This document shows, in pieces, positions 1 through 9,565 of a stretch of 64,000 nt of DNA. Every line of letters starts with the position of its first letter. Position 1 is the stretch's first letter. The stretch lies in the NCBI GenBank assembly GCA_947303805.1, contig CAMYZE010000007.1, positions 1-64,000 of the forward strand. Reading direction: 5' to 3'. The notes below the pieces were generated by a model. The model ran no database searches. It saw only the letters and a list, made by a program, of their open reading frames with translations, and was not told where the DNA came from. The DNA comes from an uncultured Clostridia bacterium. GTDB lineage: Bacteria; Bacillota; Clostridia; Lachnospirales; Lachnospiraceae. A program made the translations under genes and the position numbers.

Positions 1-22
1 AGAACCGTAACGGAAGATAAGG

Positions 23-49
23 AAGGAATGATAAGTCATTCCTTTTTTA
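23..49 (+). terminator. Intrinsic terminator of an upstream gene
   Basis: A perfect 9-bp stem (AAGGAATGA at 23-31, TCATTCCTT at 36-44) with a 4-nt loop is followed by a T run. It probably ends a gene lying before the window. Confidence 0.8.
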
Positions 50-86
50 TTTGATTTTTTGTGTCCAATATTTGTCAATTTTTTGT

Positions 87-224
87 CCCCCTATCATAGG
101 GGGGTTTGACCCCCTATCTTTTTCATTTTGTAGGGGGTGGTCCTGGGGAGACCCCCTAAACCATAGGGGGACATAGTAGAGTTGTAGGGGCGATACAAAT
201 CGTAGGGGCGAGTTACACGAGCCC
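87..224. repeat. Intergenic cluster of TAGGGG/CCCCTA repeat units
   Basis: Short units in alternating orientation fill the space before the first gene: CCCCCTAT (87-94), ATAGGGGG (96-103), CCCCCTAT (110-117), TAGGGGG (131-137), CCCCCTA (152-158), ATAGGGGG (163-170) and TAGGGGCGA (185-193, 203-211). Neighbouring units pair into GC-rich hairpins; 96-117 is followed by a T-rich stretch and could also terminate transcription. The last unit runs into a GGGC...GCCC element (205-224) that recurs at 7519 and about 58326. No coding potential is seen. Confidence 0.7.
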
Positions 225-241
225 AGGTCGTAGCAACAATA

Positions 242-1969
242 ATGTCAGGGAAAAGATTGAAAACGGCAAAGAAGGCATTTAGCCTTATTTTTGTATTGTT
301 ATTGAGTATAAATAGTTTTGCTGCCGCTGTAAGTGATAATGATGGTTCGGCTTTTATCACAAAGGCTGAATTTGACTCGCTAAAAAATGACTTCCAAGCC
401 CAAATCAATGTATATAATACTAATATAGATAGTAAAATAGATGAAGCAATAGCGGCATATCTTTCAGGTATAAAGGTTGCGAAGGAATATCAACTATATC
501 TTGACCCAAATTGTAAGTACACATTCCCTTTATACTATGACCCAAATCAATATTGGGATAATTATAACATAAGTGGCGGATATAAATTATTCCAACCTGA
601 ATTTCACTTTGAAAAATATCAACAAAGATATACTGGTCTATTTTATCCTGCGAATACTACATATGGCACATGGAATACAAGTAAAAGTAAAACTGGTCAG
701 ATTTCATTAGCACAAAATACATGGCCTGCGAATACTGAAACGGGCAACAACAACTCTTTCTCAGCATTTGTGAGGTACAAGCTGAAATATGATTTTGATG
801 GAAAGTTCGGTCTTCTTAATACCGTAACAAGATTAAGCACTACTCGCAAAGTAAACGGGACAAATTATACATTATATAAACTAGATAATGAAGGAATAGG
901 AAAACTAGTCCACGCGTATGAAACGACACTTGATTTTGCATATCAAACGCACACAATGTATGGACAAGGAACTTCTGCTTATTCCACAGGTGCGTCTATA
1001 TTTTTAGGTGTTGCACAGCAACAGTATGGAGTTACAGGCTCTGGAACATCTACGAGATACAGTATAAAAGATCCAACGTCATCTTTTACAAGAGCGAAGG
1101 TCACAAAATCAGCAAGTCCAGGTCGCGGACCGCAATGGGTAAATCAAGCGAATTTAGCAAATTTAGGCAATAAAGGTGATAAAAAAACTTGTGTGCAGGT
1201 AGCTGCACTCGAATTCAATTCTACTGTCTTTAACACTGAAAATACAAGTAAGAATACTTGGACACAAAAACCACTGGCAGAAGCTGCTAGTTATGAAAAA
1301 CCTAATCAAAGAAATATGATATTTAGTAGAGACACATTTATGCCAGTGGCATATAACTACGATTATGCACTCACTGCGGACTTACAAAAAGGAGTTGACA
1401 CTGTATATACAATAGCTGGGGGCGGTAATGGTACTATAGATAAAGTTCTAGCTTGCGCATTTAGAACAGCGACTTTTTTTGCGAAGACATCAAATGCTCT
1501 TTTGTGTGTGCCACCACTTAAGACTTGGCCTTGGCACAGCAATACAAAATATGCGCCAGCTACATCTGATCAATTTTCATATCTTCCTGCAACACTTGTG
1601 ACATATACCGATAAAAACAATAAAACTCACTATATGGATGAGGGTATGTATCTCGGAAATATCAATAGAGATGGTGAGGTAAGTATGAATTTGAAATTTA
1701 AAAAGGACTATGGTTCAGGTTCTCAAGTGGAACTTCATATTTCTAAAAAACCATTTACCTATGATTTTAAAGATGCTGACCTGGTGGAATATACTATAGA
1801 TACTACTAAAGGAAAAAATCAAAGATTAGAATATGATAAAAATTATCTAGTAAGAATCAAAGACGTAAAAAAAGGTGATGAATTATATCTTGAATGGGTA
1901 CCAACAAATAGCGGTGATTTATCAGCATTATCATCATTTAGTGATTTTATGTTGAAAACAAATGATTAG
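242..1969 (+). CDS. Secreted protein of unknown function, tandem paralogue 1
   Basis: This 575-aa protein has a signal peptide: basic residues (GKRLKTAKK), a hydrophobic stretch FSLIFVLLLSINSF, then an Ala-rich cleavage region. The mature N-terminus (SDNDGSAFITKAEF) leads into a short predicted coiled coil. The rest is rich in Asn, Thr, Tyr and Gly, as in extracellular beta-rich proteins. No catalytic motif or cell-wall anchor is recognised. It is clearly related along its whole length to the gene that follows. The ATG at 242 has no good ribosome binding site; TTG at 257 preceded by AGGG is an alternative start. An S-layer-like or other envelope role is only a guess. Confidence 0.75.
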   Translation: MSGKRLKTAKKAFSLIFVLLLSINSFAAAVSDNDGSAFITKAEFDSLKNDFQAQINVYNTNIDSKIDEAIAAYLSGIKVAKEYQLYLDPNCKYTFPLYYDPNQYWDNYNISGGYKLFQPEFHFEKYQQRYTGLFYPANTTYGTWNTSKSKTGQISLAQNTWPANTETGNNNSFSAFVRYKLKYDFDGKFGLLNTVTRLSTTRKVNGTNYTLYKLDNEGIGKLVHAYETTLDFAYQTHTMYGQGTSAYSTGASIFLGVAQQQYGVTGSGTSTRYSIKDPTSSFTRAKVTKSASPGRGPQWVNQANLANLGNKGDKKTCVQVAALEFNSTVFNTENTSKNTWTQKPLAEAASYEKPNQRNMIFSRDTFMPVAYNYDYALTADLQKGVDTVYTIAGGGNGTIDKVLACAFRTATFFAKTSNALLCVPPLKTWPWHSNTKYAPATSDQFSYLPATLVTYTDKNNKTHYMDEGMYLGNINRDGEVSMNLKFKKDYGSGSQVELHISKKPFTYDFKDADLVEYTIDTTKGKNQRLEYDKNYLVRIKDVKKGDELYLEWVPTNSGDLSALSSFSDFMLKTND

Positions 1970-1984
1970 TGCGGGGGAAAGTCT

Positions 1985-3682
1985 ATGAAAAAAGTATTTA
2001 CAATTTTATTAGTTTTTATACTTGGCATAAATAGTTTTGCCGCTATAGTATCAGATAATGATGGCTCTGCATTTGTTACAAAAGCGGAATTTGATGCTCT
2101 TAGAAAAGATTTTGCAGAACAAATAGAAAACTATAATGAAAGTATAGATCAAAAGATAGATGGAGCCATAGCAGCTTATCTTGCGGGTCTTAGGCTTGCT
2201 CAAACTGTTGAATTGGAACTTGACCCAAATTGCCACTACACATTTCCACTTTACTATGACCCAAATAACTACTGGGATAACTACACAGTAACTCAAGGTA
2301 ATAAACTTTTTATACCAGAGTTTCATATGGCACGACACAATATTACAGCTCATGGCTATATTAATCCAGGTGGTGGTGGAAATCAAGCTGTATGGGCGTC
2401 TGGTAGTACAAGCACTGGTGTTGTAACTATTAGCTCAGTTACTGATAGGAATATGTTAACGTCCTTTAGAAATCAAGTTCTTACTCATGTTCGCTATAAA
2501 TGGGATTATAAAGGGAAAAATGGAATATTGAATAAAGTTACAAGGCTTAGTGGCACAAGAAAAATCAATGGCACTAACTATAATTTATTTAATTTAGATG
2601 ATGAAGGAATAGGTAGATATATACATAGTTATAAATCAAGCGTAACAGATGGTGGCTCCAACGGAAATATGTTTACTTTAAGTAACAATTATTCAACAGG
2701 TACAGCTGGTTTAGTTGGAGTGAATAGTAGTCAATTCTCTGTTTCTGGAACTGGTACAGGCATAAGATGGACAGTAAAAAATCCAAGTGGTACATACAAT
2801 ACAACAAAATTAACAAAATCATCTATGGCTGGACGTGGAGGCTCTTGGGGTAACCAAAGCGGTATTACTACATACTTCCCAGTAGGAGCAAGTCTTACAG
2901 CAAATCAAATATCCCAATATCTACATAATAATGGAGGGGAAGCAAGTTCGAACGAACAAAATTTTATCACGGAAAATCCTCTCGCACAAGCTGATGAATA
3001 CACAAAGCCATATTCAAGAACACTTATATATAGTAGAGATATGATTATGCCAGCAAATAGAGACTATAACTATGCACTGACGGCGGATTTACAAAAGGGT
3101 ACTGACACAAAATATTATGTAGTTGGAGGTGCAACTGATACTATACAAAATCTTGCTGGTTGGAGTACTAGAAGTTGGACAGTATATAATAAAGTTAGTA
3201 TTTTTGTCCTTGCACTTCCACCACTTATGACTTGGAAGTGGCACAGTACTACAAAATATGCACCAACTGAGACAGAACCATTTTCTTATCTTCCTGCAAC
3301 TCTGGTCACATATAAAGATAGTAATGGCAAAGACCATTATATGGATGAAGGTATGTATCTTGGAAAGATGGAGCAAAGTGGAGATGTGTATTTTGATGTA
3401 AATTTCAAAAGAGATTACGGCACAGGCACGGGGACAGATTTGGTATTACATGTATCTAAACAACCATTTTCATATGATTCAACAGAAGCGAATTACATAG
3501 AGTATCAGATAGGAACTAACAAAGGCACAGCACTACAAGTTAAATATGGAACTAATTACACCATAAAAGTGCCAGACTTAAATAAAAACGATGAACTCTA
3601 CTTCGAATGGATACCTGCAAATGACAAAGATTTATCGTCACTTACCACATTTAAAAATTTCAAACTAGTCACAAATGACTAA
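1985..3682 (+). CDS. Secreted protein of unknown function, tandem paralogue 2
   Basis: This 565-aa paralogue of the preceding gene has the same architecture: signal peptide (MKKVFTILLVFILGINSFAA), the SDNDGSAF(V)TKAEFD start of the mature protein, a short coiled-coil segment, and a long Asn/Thr/Tyr/Gly-rich body. Conserved blocks shared by both proteins include YPLTYDPN-like sequence near residue 80 and HYMDEGMYLG near the C-terminus. The start is well supported by GGGGGAAA upstream. The 15-bp gap and lack of a terminator between the two genes suggest co-transcription; a strong terminator follows this gene. I do not recognise the family. Confidence 0.8.
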   Translation: MKKVFTILLVFILGINSFAAIVSDNDGSAFVTKAEFDALRKDFAEQIENYNESIDQKIDGAIAAYLAGLRLAQTVELELDPNCHYTFPLYYDPNNYWDNYTVTQGNKLFIPEFHMARHNITAHGYINPGGGGNQAVWASGSTSTGVVTISSVTDRNMLTSFRNQVLTHVRYKWDYKGKNGILNKVTRLSGTRKINGTNYNLFNLDDEGIGRYIHSYKSSVTDGGSNGNMFTLSNNYSTGTAGLVGVNSSQFSVSGTGTGIRWTVKNPSGTYNTTKLTKSSMAGRGGSWGNQSGITTYFPVGASLTANQISQYLHNNGGEASSNEQNFITENPLAQADEYTKPYSRTLIYSRDMIMPANRDYNYALTADLQKGTDTKYYVVGGATDTIQNLAGWSTRSWTVYNKVSIFVLALPPLMTWKWHSTTKYAPTETEPFSYLPATLVTYKDSNGKDHYMDEGMYLGKMEQSGDVYFDVNFKRDYGTGTGTDLVLHVSKQPFSYDSTEANYIEYQIGTNKGTALQVKYGTNYTIKVPDLNKNDELYFEWIPANDKDLSSLTTFKNFKLVTND

Positions 3683-3687
3683 TATTT

Positions 3688-3713
3688 AGGCGGTTTAAGA
3701 ACCGCCTTTTTTT
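3688..3713 (+). terminator. Intrinsic terminator after the secreted-protein pair
   Basis: A 7-bp GC-rich stem (GGCGGTT 3689-3695, AACCGCC 3700-3706) with a TAAG loop is followed by seven T residues. Confidence 0.9.
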
Positions 3714-3739
3714 ATCTTTAATTTTTCCACTTATTGTTG

Positions 3740-3751
3740 TATAATTAATAG
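3740..3751 (+). promoter_or_regulatory. -10 element placing +1 at the GTG start (leaderless candidate)
   Basis: TATAAT at 3740-3745 lies 6 nt before the GTG start of the next gene, and an in-frame TAG (3749-3751) directly precedes that GTG. There is no room for a ribosome binding site, so the mRNA probably starts at or next to the start codon. The -35 match is poor. Confidence 0.5.
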
Positions 3752-4675
3752 GTGCCTAAAAAGAAGAAAATAGCAATAATTACAGGCACAACTTCATTTT
3801 TGGGTAGGAGTATGGCTAAATATCTTCTATCTAAGGGTTTTGTTGTGTTTGGCATAGTGAGACCTGAATCAGATAAGTTAGATTTACTTAAAGATATAGA
3901 AGGTTTAAACATTGTAAAGCTTGATTTCGATAAAGTTAGGTCAAGTGATTTTTTATGTGTAAATGATTTAGACCTTAGTAAACTCATTGAAGAAGTTAAA
4001 AATAAAAAATATGATATTAGCCTTTTGCATTTTGGCTGGGCTGCTACCCTTGACAGAAACAACTTTATGAAACAAATGCTAAATGTTGACATGAGTATGA
4101 AGGTGCTTGAGTTCGCAGAAGTTCTTGGTGCTAGGAGATTTATATTTGCAGGATCGCAAGCAGAGATGTCGGAGACTCCATACGGATTAGCCAAGAAACA
4201 GTTTGCGACATCTGCAGAGAATAAACTAAAAGACAGCAATATGAATTTTATTCATCTAAGAATTTTTTCTATATATGGAAAAGGTGATAGGGATACTTCA
4301 CTTATCATGAGCTTGATAAAACTTTGTAGAGATAATAAGGACGTGGGGCTAAGTTCTTGCGATTACAATTGGAACTTTTTATATATAAATGATTTCACAA
4401 GAATTTTATATAAACTGATAGATAAAGATGTAGATAGCGGAACTTATGACATAGCAAGTGATGATACAAGGCTTTTGAAAGACTATGTGATAGAGGCTCA
4501 TAAGGTTCTTAAGGCAAAAAATAAATTAAATTTTGGAGAGAGACCTGACAGTGTGGAGACATTTGCAACGCCAGATATAAGTAGTACATTAAAAGCAATT
4601 GGCAAATTCACTTTTACTAAATTCGGCTACGGTATGGGCGAGCTGTGCGAGCCCATATTTGAGGAAATGAAATAA
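3752..4675 (+). CDS. NAD(P)-dependent epimerase/reductase, extended SDR family
   Basis: This 307-aa protein begins with a Rossmann nucleotide-binding segment ([19 protein letters not shown]) and carries a YxxxK pair (YGLAKKQF, about residues 148-155), the active-site Tyr/Lys of SDR enzymes. A Ser-containing GSQAEMS sits at the usual catalytic Ser position. The substrate is probably a nucleotide sugar or similar, but cannot be read from sequence. The GTG at 3752 is forced as start by the in-frame TAG just before it, since the Rossmann fold starts within seven residues. Two bases separate it from uvrA, so the two are likely one transcript. Confidence 0.8.
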   Translation: MPKKKKIAIITGTTSFLGRSMAKYLLSKGFVVFGIVRPESDKLDLLKDIEGLNIVKLDFDKVRSSDFLCVNDLDLSKLIEEVKNKKYDISLLHFGWAATLDRNNFMKQMLNVDMSMKVLEFAEVLGARRFIFAGSQAEMSETPYGLAKKQFATSAENKLKDSNMNFIHLRIFSIYGKGDRDTSLIMSLIKLCRDNKDVGLSSCDYNWNFLYINDFTRILYKLIDKDVDSGTYDIASDDTRLLKDYVIEAHKVLKAKNKLNFGERPDSVETFATPDISSTLKAIGKFTFTKFGYGMGELCEPIFEEMK

Positions 4676-4677
4676 TT

Positions 4678-7506
4678 ATGGAACAAGAATATATAAAAGT
4701 TAGAGGTGCCAGCGAGCACAATTTGAAAAATCTTGATGTCGACATACCAAGAGAGAAGCTTGTAGTTATAACAGGTGTATCTGGAAGTGGTAAATCAAGC
4801 CTCGCTTTTGATACGATATTTGCAGAGGGGCAGAGAAGATATATGGAGTCTCTATCTTCTTATGCGAGACAGTTTTTAGGACAGATGGAGAAACCAAAAG
4901 TTACTTCTATAGAGGGACTTTCTCCTGCTATTTCTATAGATCAAAAATCTACAAATCGAAATCCAAGGTCTACAGTAGGAACAGTGACTGAAATCTATGA
5001 TTACCTAAGACTTCTCTATGCTCGTATAGGTATACCACACTGTCCAGAGTGTGGAAAAGAAATAAAGAGACAGTCGGTAGATGAGATAGTCGATAGCATT
5101 ATGAAACTTAGTGAAGGAACCAAGATTCAACTTCTTGCCTATGTAGTTCGTGGCAAGAAAGGTAGACACGAGAAGGTATTTGAGTCTGCAAAAAAATCTG
5201 GGTATTCAAGGGTTAGAGTAGATGGAAATGACTATTCTCTTGATGAAGAGATAAAACTTGATAAGAATATAAAACATAACATAGAAATAATAGTTGATAG
5301 GCTCATAATAAAAAAAGGAATAGAGAAAAGGTTAACTGATAGTATAGAGACAGTATTTAAGCTTTCAGATGGACTTTTACAAGTTGATGTGGTTGGAGGA
5401 AAGCCACTCAATTTTAGCCAAAACTTTGCCTGCAGTGACTGTGGTATAAGTATGCAGGAAATTGAACCAAGGTCATTTTCGTTTAACAACCCATTTGGTG
5501 CCTGCGAAAAATGTACAGGACTCGGATATAAGCAAGAGTTTGATGTTGACTTAATGATTCCTGATAAAACTCTCTCTGTGAATGAGGGATGTATAGTAGT
5601 GCCCGGTTTTGCATCGCTCAATAAAGATAATTCATGGGTTGGCTCTATCATAAGAAAGGTGGCACAAAAATATAAAATTTCACTTGATAAACCATGGAAA
5701 GATTTATCTAAAAAGGAAAAAGACATTTTGCTCTATGGAATAGGCGATGACACAGTTAATGTGAGATATACGTCAGCAGCTGGCAATACTAATACCTGGG
5801 AGGTAAACTGGGAAGGAATTATAGAATCTTGTAGAAGAAGATACAATGAGTGGTCAACTGATGCACAGAGAGTTGCCTATGAGGAGTTTATGACTTTATT
5901 ACCTTGTGAAGAATGTCACGGGCAGAGACTTAAGAAGACTTCTCTTGCTGTCACAGTGGGTGGCAAAAATATAGCAGAGATCTGTGATTTGCAACTACTT
6001 GAGTTTAGAGATTTTATAAACAATTTAAAACTTACAGCTATGCAAGAAAAGATTGGCTCTGTGATACTAAAAGAGATTAAGACAAGAGTAAATTTCTTAA
6101 TAGATGTAGGACTTGATTATCTTGCACTGTCTCGTATGACAGCAACTCTTTCTGGAGGAGAGGCTCAGAGAATTAGACTTGCCACTCAGATTGGTACAGG
6201 TCTTGTGGGGGTGTGCTATATATTAGATGAGCCATCAATAGGTCTTCATCAGAGAGATAATTCAAAACTAATTGCTACATTAAAACATTTACGTGACTTG
6301 GGAAACACTGTACTAGTGGTTGAGCACGATGAAGAGACTATGAGAGAAGCTGACTTTTTAGTTGACATAGGTCCATATGCTGGTGTAAATGGTGGTAAGC
6401 TTGTAGCAAGTGGAACTATAGATAAAGTAGAAAAATGTAAAGACAGTGTCACTGGAAAATATCTAAGTAAAAAGCTCGAGATAAAAGCCCCAGATAAGTA
6501 TAGGAAACCAACTGGCTTCATAACTATAAAAGGTGCAAAAGAAAACAATTTAAAAAATATTGATGTTGATATACCACTTTCTATATTTACTTGTATAACA
6601 GGTGTCTCTGGAAGTGGTAAGTCAAGTCTTATAAATGAAGTTTTATATAAGAGCCTTGCCAAAACTCTCAACAAGGCAAATACAAGAGCTGGAAAGCATG
6701 ATAAGATTGTAGGGACAGAGCAACTTGATAAGATTATAATGATAGACCAAAGTCCGATAGGAAAGACACCAAGGTCTAATCCTGCAACCTACACAGGTGT
6801 TTATGACCTGATAAGGGATTTGTATGCATCAACACCAGATGCAAAAGAGAGAGGATATAGCAAAGGTAGGTTTTCATTTAATGTAAAAGGCGGAAGATGT
6901 GAAGCATGCGAAGGCGATGGTATAAAAAAGATTGAGATGCATTTCTTACCTGATGTGTATGTACCTTGTGAAGTTTGTGGTGGTAAAAGATACAATAGAG
7001 AGACACTTGAAGTTAGATATAAAGGCAAGAATATCTATGATGTACTTGATATGACTATAGATGATGCCAATGAATTTTTCAAAAACCAACCAAGAATTAT
7101 GAAGATAATGGAAGTTCTTAAAGCGGTTGGACTTGGATATATGAAACTTGGTCAACCAGCGACAGAACTTTCTGGTGGAGAAGCACAAAGAGTGAAACTT
7201 GCATATGAACTAGCAAAAAGATCAACAGGAAAAACTATTTATGTGCTTGATGAGCCTACAACAGGACTTCATTTCTACGATGTGCATAAATTAATTGACA
7301 TATTACAAAAACTCACTGACCAGGGAAACACAGTAGTGGTTATCGAACATAATCTAGATGTTATAAAGTCAGCAGACTACATCATAGATTTAGGACCAGA
7401 ATCTGGTGATAGAGGTGGTACAGTTATCGCAACTGGCACACCAAAAGAAATTGCAAAAGTTAAATCATCATATACAGGGCAATACCTAAAGAAAATATTA
7501 TCATAG
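4678..7506 (+). CDS. uvrA: Excinuclease ABC subunit A
   Basis: UvrA is the damage-recognition ATPase of nucleotide excision repair; as a dimer it loads UvrB at DNA lesions. This 942-aa protein has the usual length and two ABC ATPase modules: Walker [10 protein letters not shown] near residues 33-41 and again near 640, each with a signature LSGGEAQR and an Asp-Glu Walker B (YILDEPS, YVLDEPT). Zinc-finger cysteines are visible ([13 protein letters not shown] and CEVCGGKR in the second half). It follows the SDR gene with a 2-bp gap. No uvrB or uvrC lies in the window. Confidence 0.98.
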   Translation: MEQEYIKVRGASEHNLKNLDVDIPREKLVVITGVSGSGKSSLAFDTIFAEGQRRYMESLSSYARQFLGQMEKPKVTSIEGLSPAISIDQKSTNRNPRSTVGTVTEIYDYLRLLYARIGIPHCPECGKEIKRQSVDEIVDSIMKLSEGTKIQLLAYVVRGKKGRHEKVFESAKKSGYSRVRVDGNDYSLDEEIKLDKNIKHNIEIIVDRLIIKKGIEKRLTDSIETVFKLSDGLLQVDVVGGKPLNFSQNFACSDCGISMQEIEPRSFSFNNPFGACEKCTGLGYKQEFDVDLMIPDKTLSVNEGCIVVPGFASLNKDNSWVGSIIRKVAQKYKISLDKPWKDLSKKEKDILLYGIGDDTVNVRYTSAAGNTNTWEVNWEGIIESCRRRYNEWSTDAQRVAYEEFMTLLPCEECHGQRLKKTSLAVTVGGKNIAEICDLQLLEFRDFINNLKLTAMQEKIGSVILKEIKTRVNFLIDVGLDYLALSRMTATLSGGEAQRIRLATQIGTGLVGVCYILDEPSIGLHQRDNSKLIATLKHLRDLGNTVLVVEHDEETMREADFLVDIGPYAGVNGGKLVASGTIDKVEKCKDSVTGKYLSKKLEIKAPDKYRKPTGFITIKGAKENNLKNIDVDIPLSIFTCITGVSGSGKSSLINEVLYKSLAKTLNKANTRAGKHDKIVGTEQLDKIIMIDQSPIGKTPRSNPATYTGVYDLIRDLYASTPDAKERGYSKGRFSFNVKGGRCEACEGDGIKKIEMHFLPDVYVPCEVCGGKRYNRETLEVRYKGKNIYDVLDMTIDDANEFFKNQPRIMKIMEVLKAVGLGYMKLGQPATELSGGEAQRVKLAYELAKRSTGKTIYVLDEPTTGLHFYDVHKLIDILQKLTDQGNTVVVIEHNLDVIKSADYIIDLGPESGDRGGTVIATGTPKEIAKVKSSYTGQYLKKILS

Positions 7507-7518
7507 AGATTTTTGTAT

Positions 7519-7538
7519 GGGCGAGTTTCACGAGCCCC
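7519..7538. repeat. Dispersed GGGC(G/A)AG...GCCC intergenic element
   Basis: GGGCGAGTTTCACGAGCCCC lies between uvrA and the SGNH hydrolase. Near copies occur at 205-224 and about 58326-58344, and a related form is inside the end of the SDR gene near 4636. The ends GGGC/GCCC are inverted. Confidence 0.6.
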
Positions 7539-7553
7539 AATAATATATTGTAA

Positions 7554-8258
7554 ATGAGCAATCTAATTAAAAAAGTTAATATATTTTTACTAGTATTCAT
7601 AATTTTAATTATGAATACTGTTTCAGCACAAGTAACTCTCAACCAACTAGAAGGTAGAGAGCATGATTTTGATAATACATACACTTACTTTTTAAAGGGA
7701 CCAGAGTTAGTTTGTGATGGAGAACTTATAGTGCTTGGTGATAGTTTCGGATTCCTTTTTTGTGAATACATAAATAAAGGTGTAAACTATGTTGTCCATC
7801 AAGGTTATGACATAGGTAAAATATATAAAGAATTTTTGCCGCTTATAAAAAAGGACGAATATAAATATGCCTTTCTGATGATAGGACCAAATGATTTTAT
7901 GATGCAGACGGATATTTATTCATTTAAGACTATATTGCAATTTATTATAACTGAACTCAAATTAAAGGGTATAGATCAAGTAATAGTCACTGATTACTGC
8001 GACCCAGATTATAATGTAAATATGGCTTCAATACTATTTTATTCGCCTATCAGATGCTGGCAGTATGACCGTGCACTAAAGGATGTAATGAATTACAATA
8101 ACTTACTATATGTACCAATGACCGATTTATTGCTTGAATATGGCCGTCTGCCACTAGACCCTGTCCATCCGGCAAAAGGCCTATATAATCCACTACTTGA
8201 GAGGGTGGAAAAGGTAATAGAAAATGATAAAAATATGCGTAAATTGAACTTGCCTTGA
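7554..8258 (+). CDS. Secreted SGNH/GDSL-family hydrolase
   Basis: This 234-aa protein has a signal peptide (about residues 1-25, hydrophobic FLLVFIILIMNTVSA) followed by SGNH hydrolase blocks: GDSFG with the nucleophile Ser (block I), GPND with the oxyanion-hole Asn (block III), and DPVHP with the catalytic Asp and His (block V). These enzymes are esterases, often acting on acetylated cell-wall or polysaccharide substrates outside the membrane; the substrate here is unknown. An in-frame TAA touches the ATG and TATATT ends 4 nt before it, so the transcript may be leaderless. It reads away from uvrA toward the tRNA-Arg gene. Confidence 0.8.
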   Translation: MSNLIKKVNIFLLVFIILIMNTVSAQVTLNQLEGREHDFDNTYTYFLKGPELVCDGELIVLGDSFGFLFCEYINKGVNYVVHQGYDIGKIYKEFLPLIKKDEYKYAFLMIGPNDFMMQTDIYSFKTILQFIITELKLKGIDQVIVTDYCDPDYNVNMASILFYSPIRCWQYDRALKDVMNYNNLLYVPMTDLLLEYGRLPLDPVHPAKGLYNPLLERVEKVIENDKNMRKLNLP

Positions 8259-8278
8259 ACTTTATAGTTTGTTATAAT
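8250..8278 (+). promoter_or_regulatory. Promoter of tRNA-Arg
   Basis: TTGCCT (8250-8255), a 17-bp spacer and a perfect TATAAT (8273-8278) lie 13 nt before the tRNA. The promoter overlaps the end of the SGNH hydrolase gene. Confidence 0.75.
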
Positions 8279-8291
8279 TAATATGTTATAG

Positions 8292-8365
8292 GAGCGTGTA
8301 GCTCAGCTGGATAGAGCACTTGGCTACGGACCAAGGTGTCGAGGGTTCGAATCCTTTCACGCTCG
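8292..8365 (+). tRNA. tRNA-Arg(ACG)
   Basis: A full cloverleaf can be drawn: acceptor GAGCGTG/CACGCTC, D stem GCTC/GAGC, anticodon stem CTTGG/CCAAG with loop CTACGGA (anticodon ACG), and T arm GAGGG-TTCGAAT-CCTTT. CCA is not encoded. The 3' end from 8346 is the prophage attachment core, so integration leaves the tRNA intact on the integrase side. Confidence 0.97.
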
Positions 8366-8367
8366 CG
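8346..8367. other. attL core (left attachment site)
   Basis: These 22 bp run from the tRNA T-loop to just past the discriminator base and are repeated exactly at 47920-47941. The flanking bases differ on both sides, which sets the core length. Confidence 0.92.
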
Positions 8368-8370
8368 GAA

Positions 8371-8397
8371 AAAGCCTTGATTTTAGGGCTTTTTTTA
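8371..8397 (+). terminator. Phage-supplied terminator after tRNA-Arg
   Basis: AAAGCC (8371-8376) pairs with GGCTTT (8387-8392), followed by a T run. It replaces the original tRNA terminator, which now lies beyond attR at 47943. Confidence 0.8.
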
Positions 8398-8413
8398 TTG
8401 TCGAAAGTCGTTT

Positions 8414-8433
8414 GGGTCAAATTGGGTCAAATT
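8414..8433. other. Integrase arm-type sites, left
   Basis: Two adjoining copies of GGGTCAAATT (8414-8423, 8424-8433) lie between attL and the integrase stop. The same word occurs as a spaced pair near attR (47776-47796). Such paired repeats next to both att cores are typical of binding sites for the integrase N-terminal domain. Confidence 0.6.
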
Positions 8434-8437
8434 TTTT

Positions 8438-9394
8438 TCAATTTGTATCAAAAATATTTATTGTTTCATAATCTTGTGCATGCTGATAGACTGTCTTTAG
8501 AACGATATCGGTTGCCCATCCGCCCATCTTTTGGATGACTTTACTTGGAACATTTCTATTGTGAAGTTCTGAGGCAAAGAAGTGTCTGAACTTGTGAATA
8601 GAGAAGTGTGGTAGGTTATGCTCGTCCTGGACCTTGTATAGCCATTCATTGATAGCGGTATTGCAGCCTTCATATATTCTTTTTTCTTTTTTGATTTTAT
8701 CTGTTATGAATTGTGGGACCTTGATAGTTCTATTTGATTCAAATGTCTTAGGTGGCTTAATAACTCTTTCGTGGTTTACATATGCAGCAGACTTATTAAT
8801 TTTGATTATGCCGTCTTCGACATCTGATAGAGTGAGAGCTATAATCTCGCCAATTCTTAATCCATAAGAAGCAAGCAAGAGTGCTATATCATATGGGGTC
8901 CCTTCACTTAAATTGATCATAAGTTTTACATCTTCAAGTGTAGGAATATATTTTTCTCTTTTAATCTTAGGAGGAAGTATTATTTTATATCTCTTATCTG
9001 TAAATGTATATATGACTGCGGACACAAAGCCGTAGAAGTTCCTGGCAGACTTTGGAGAGTGCTTTTTGGAATATTCATTTACAACATTTTGTAGAACTAT
9101 CTTATTTATATCAGATAAATATGTATTAGCAAATTTTTTAGGAACTGCTCTCATATATTGGTCATAGTTTTTAAGTGTCGAATGAGAGAGTATATTTGAT
9201 TTTGAATCTATGTATATCTTAGCAGAGTTTATGAAAGTATCGTTAGAAGCATAATAATCTCTGCCAATTAAATCTTGCATATCTTTTCTTATGTCTTTTT
9301 GGGTAGGTCTAATATCATATGTCTTTGAATATGTCTTGCCATTATACATCTCACGAACTCTATAATGGCCATTTTTCAATTTCGTTATATTCAT
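8438..9394 (-). CDS. int: Tyrosine recombinase, phage integrase
   Basis: This 318-aa site-specific recombinase catalyses integration and, with an excision factor, excision at tRNA-Arg. The N-terminus holds an arm-binding domain, followed by a SAM-like core-binding domain (about 50-140) and the catalytic domain. The catalytic residues are visible: Arg180 in SYGLRIGE, His267 and Arg270 in HKFRH, Gly-Gly-Trp near 291-293, and the nucleophile Tyr303 in TVYQH. The ATG at 9394 is preferred over an upstream ATG at 9418 because AAAGGA sits 5 nt before it. It is the leftmost phage gene and reads toward attL. No excisionase is recognised nearby. Confidence 0.95.
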   Translation of the reverse strand: MNITKLKNGHYRVREMYNGKTYSKTYDIRPTQKDIRKDMQDLIGRDYYASNDTFINSAKIYIDSKSNILSHSTLKNYDQYMRAVPKKFANTYLSDINKIVLQNVVNEYSKKHSPKSARNFYGFVSAVIYTFTDKRYKIILPPKIKREKYIPTLEDVKLMINLSEGTPYDIALLLASYGLRIGEIIALTLSDVEDGIIKINKSAAYVNHERVIKPPKTFESNRTIKVPQFITDKIKKEKRIYEGCNTAINEWLYKVQDEHNLPHFSIHKFRHFFASELHNRNVPSKVIQKMGGWATDIVLKTVYQHAQDYETINIFDTN

Positions 9395-9435
9395 TATTAT
9401 CCTTTCCCTTGATTTCAATGTTTGTGATTTGATAA

Positions 9436-9470
9436 AACAAAAAGAGCCAAGTAGGTTATACTTGACTCTC
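9436..9470 (-). terminator. Terminator between the PemK-like gene and the integrase (leftward)
   Basis: On the minus strand GAGTCAAGT pairs with ACTTGGCTC across a 7-nt loop (9444-9468) and is followed by a T-rich run. It separates integrase expression from the leftward lysogeny genes. Confidence 0.75.
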
Positions 9471-9565
9471 TTGGCTATAAAGCCTAATAATCGTTCGTGC
9501 CCGTATAGGGCTAAGTAAAGTAAGTATAATAGATTATTATAAAAAAGTCAAGCAGTTTTAAGTGT

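Noticed and set aside
8320..8538. Open frame starting inside tRNA-Arg
   Set aside because: It runs through the tRNA, attL, the terminator and the integrase end on the other strand; no protein features.
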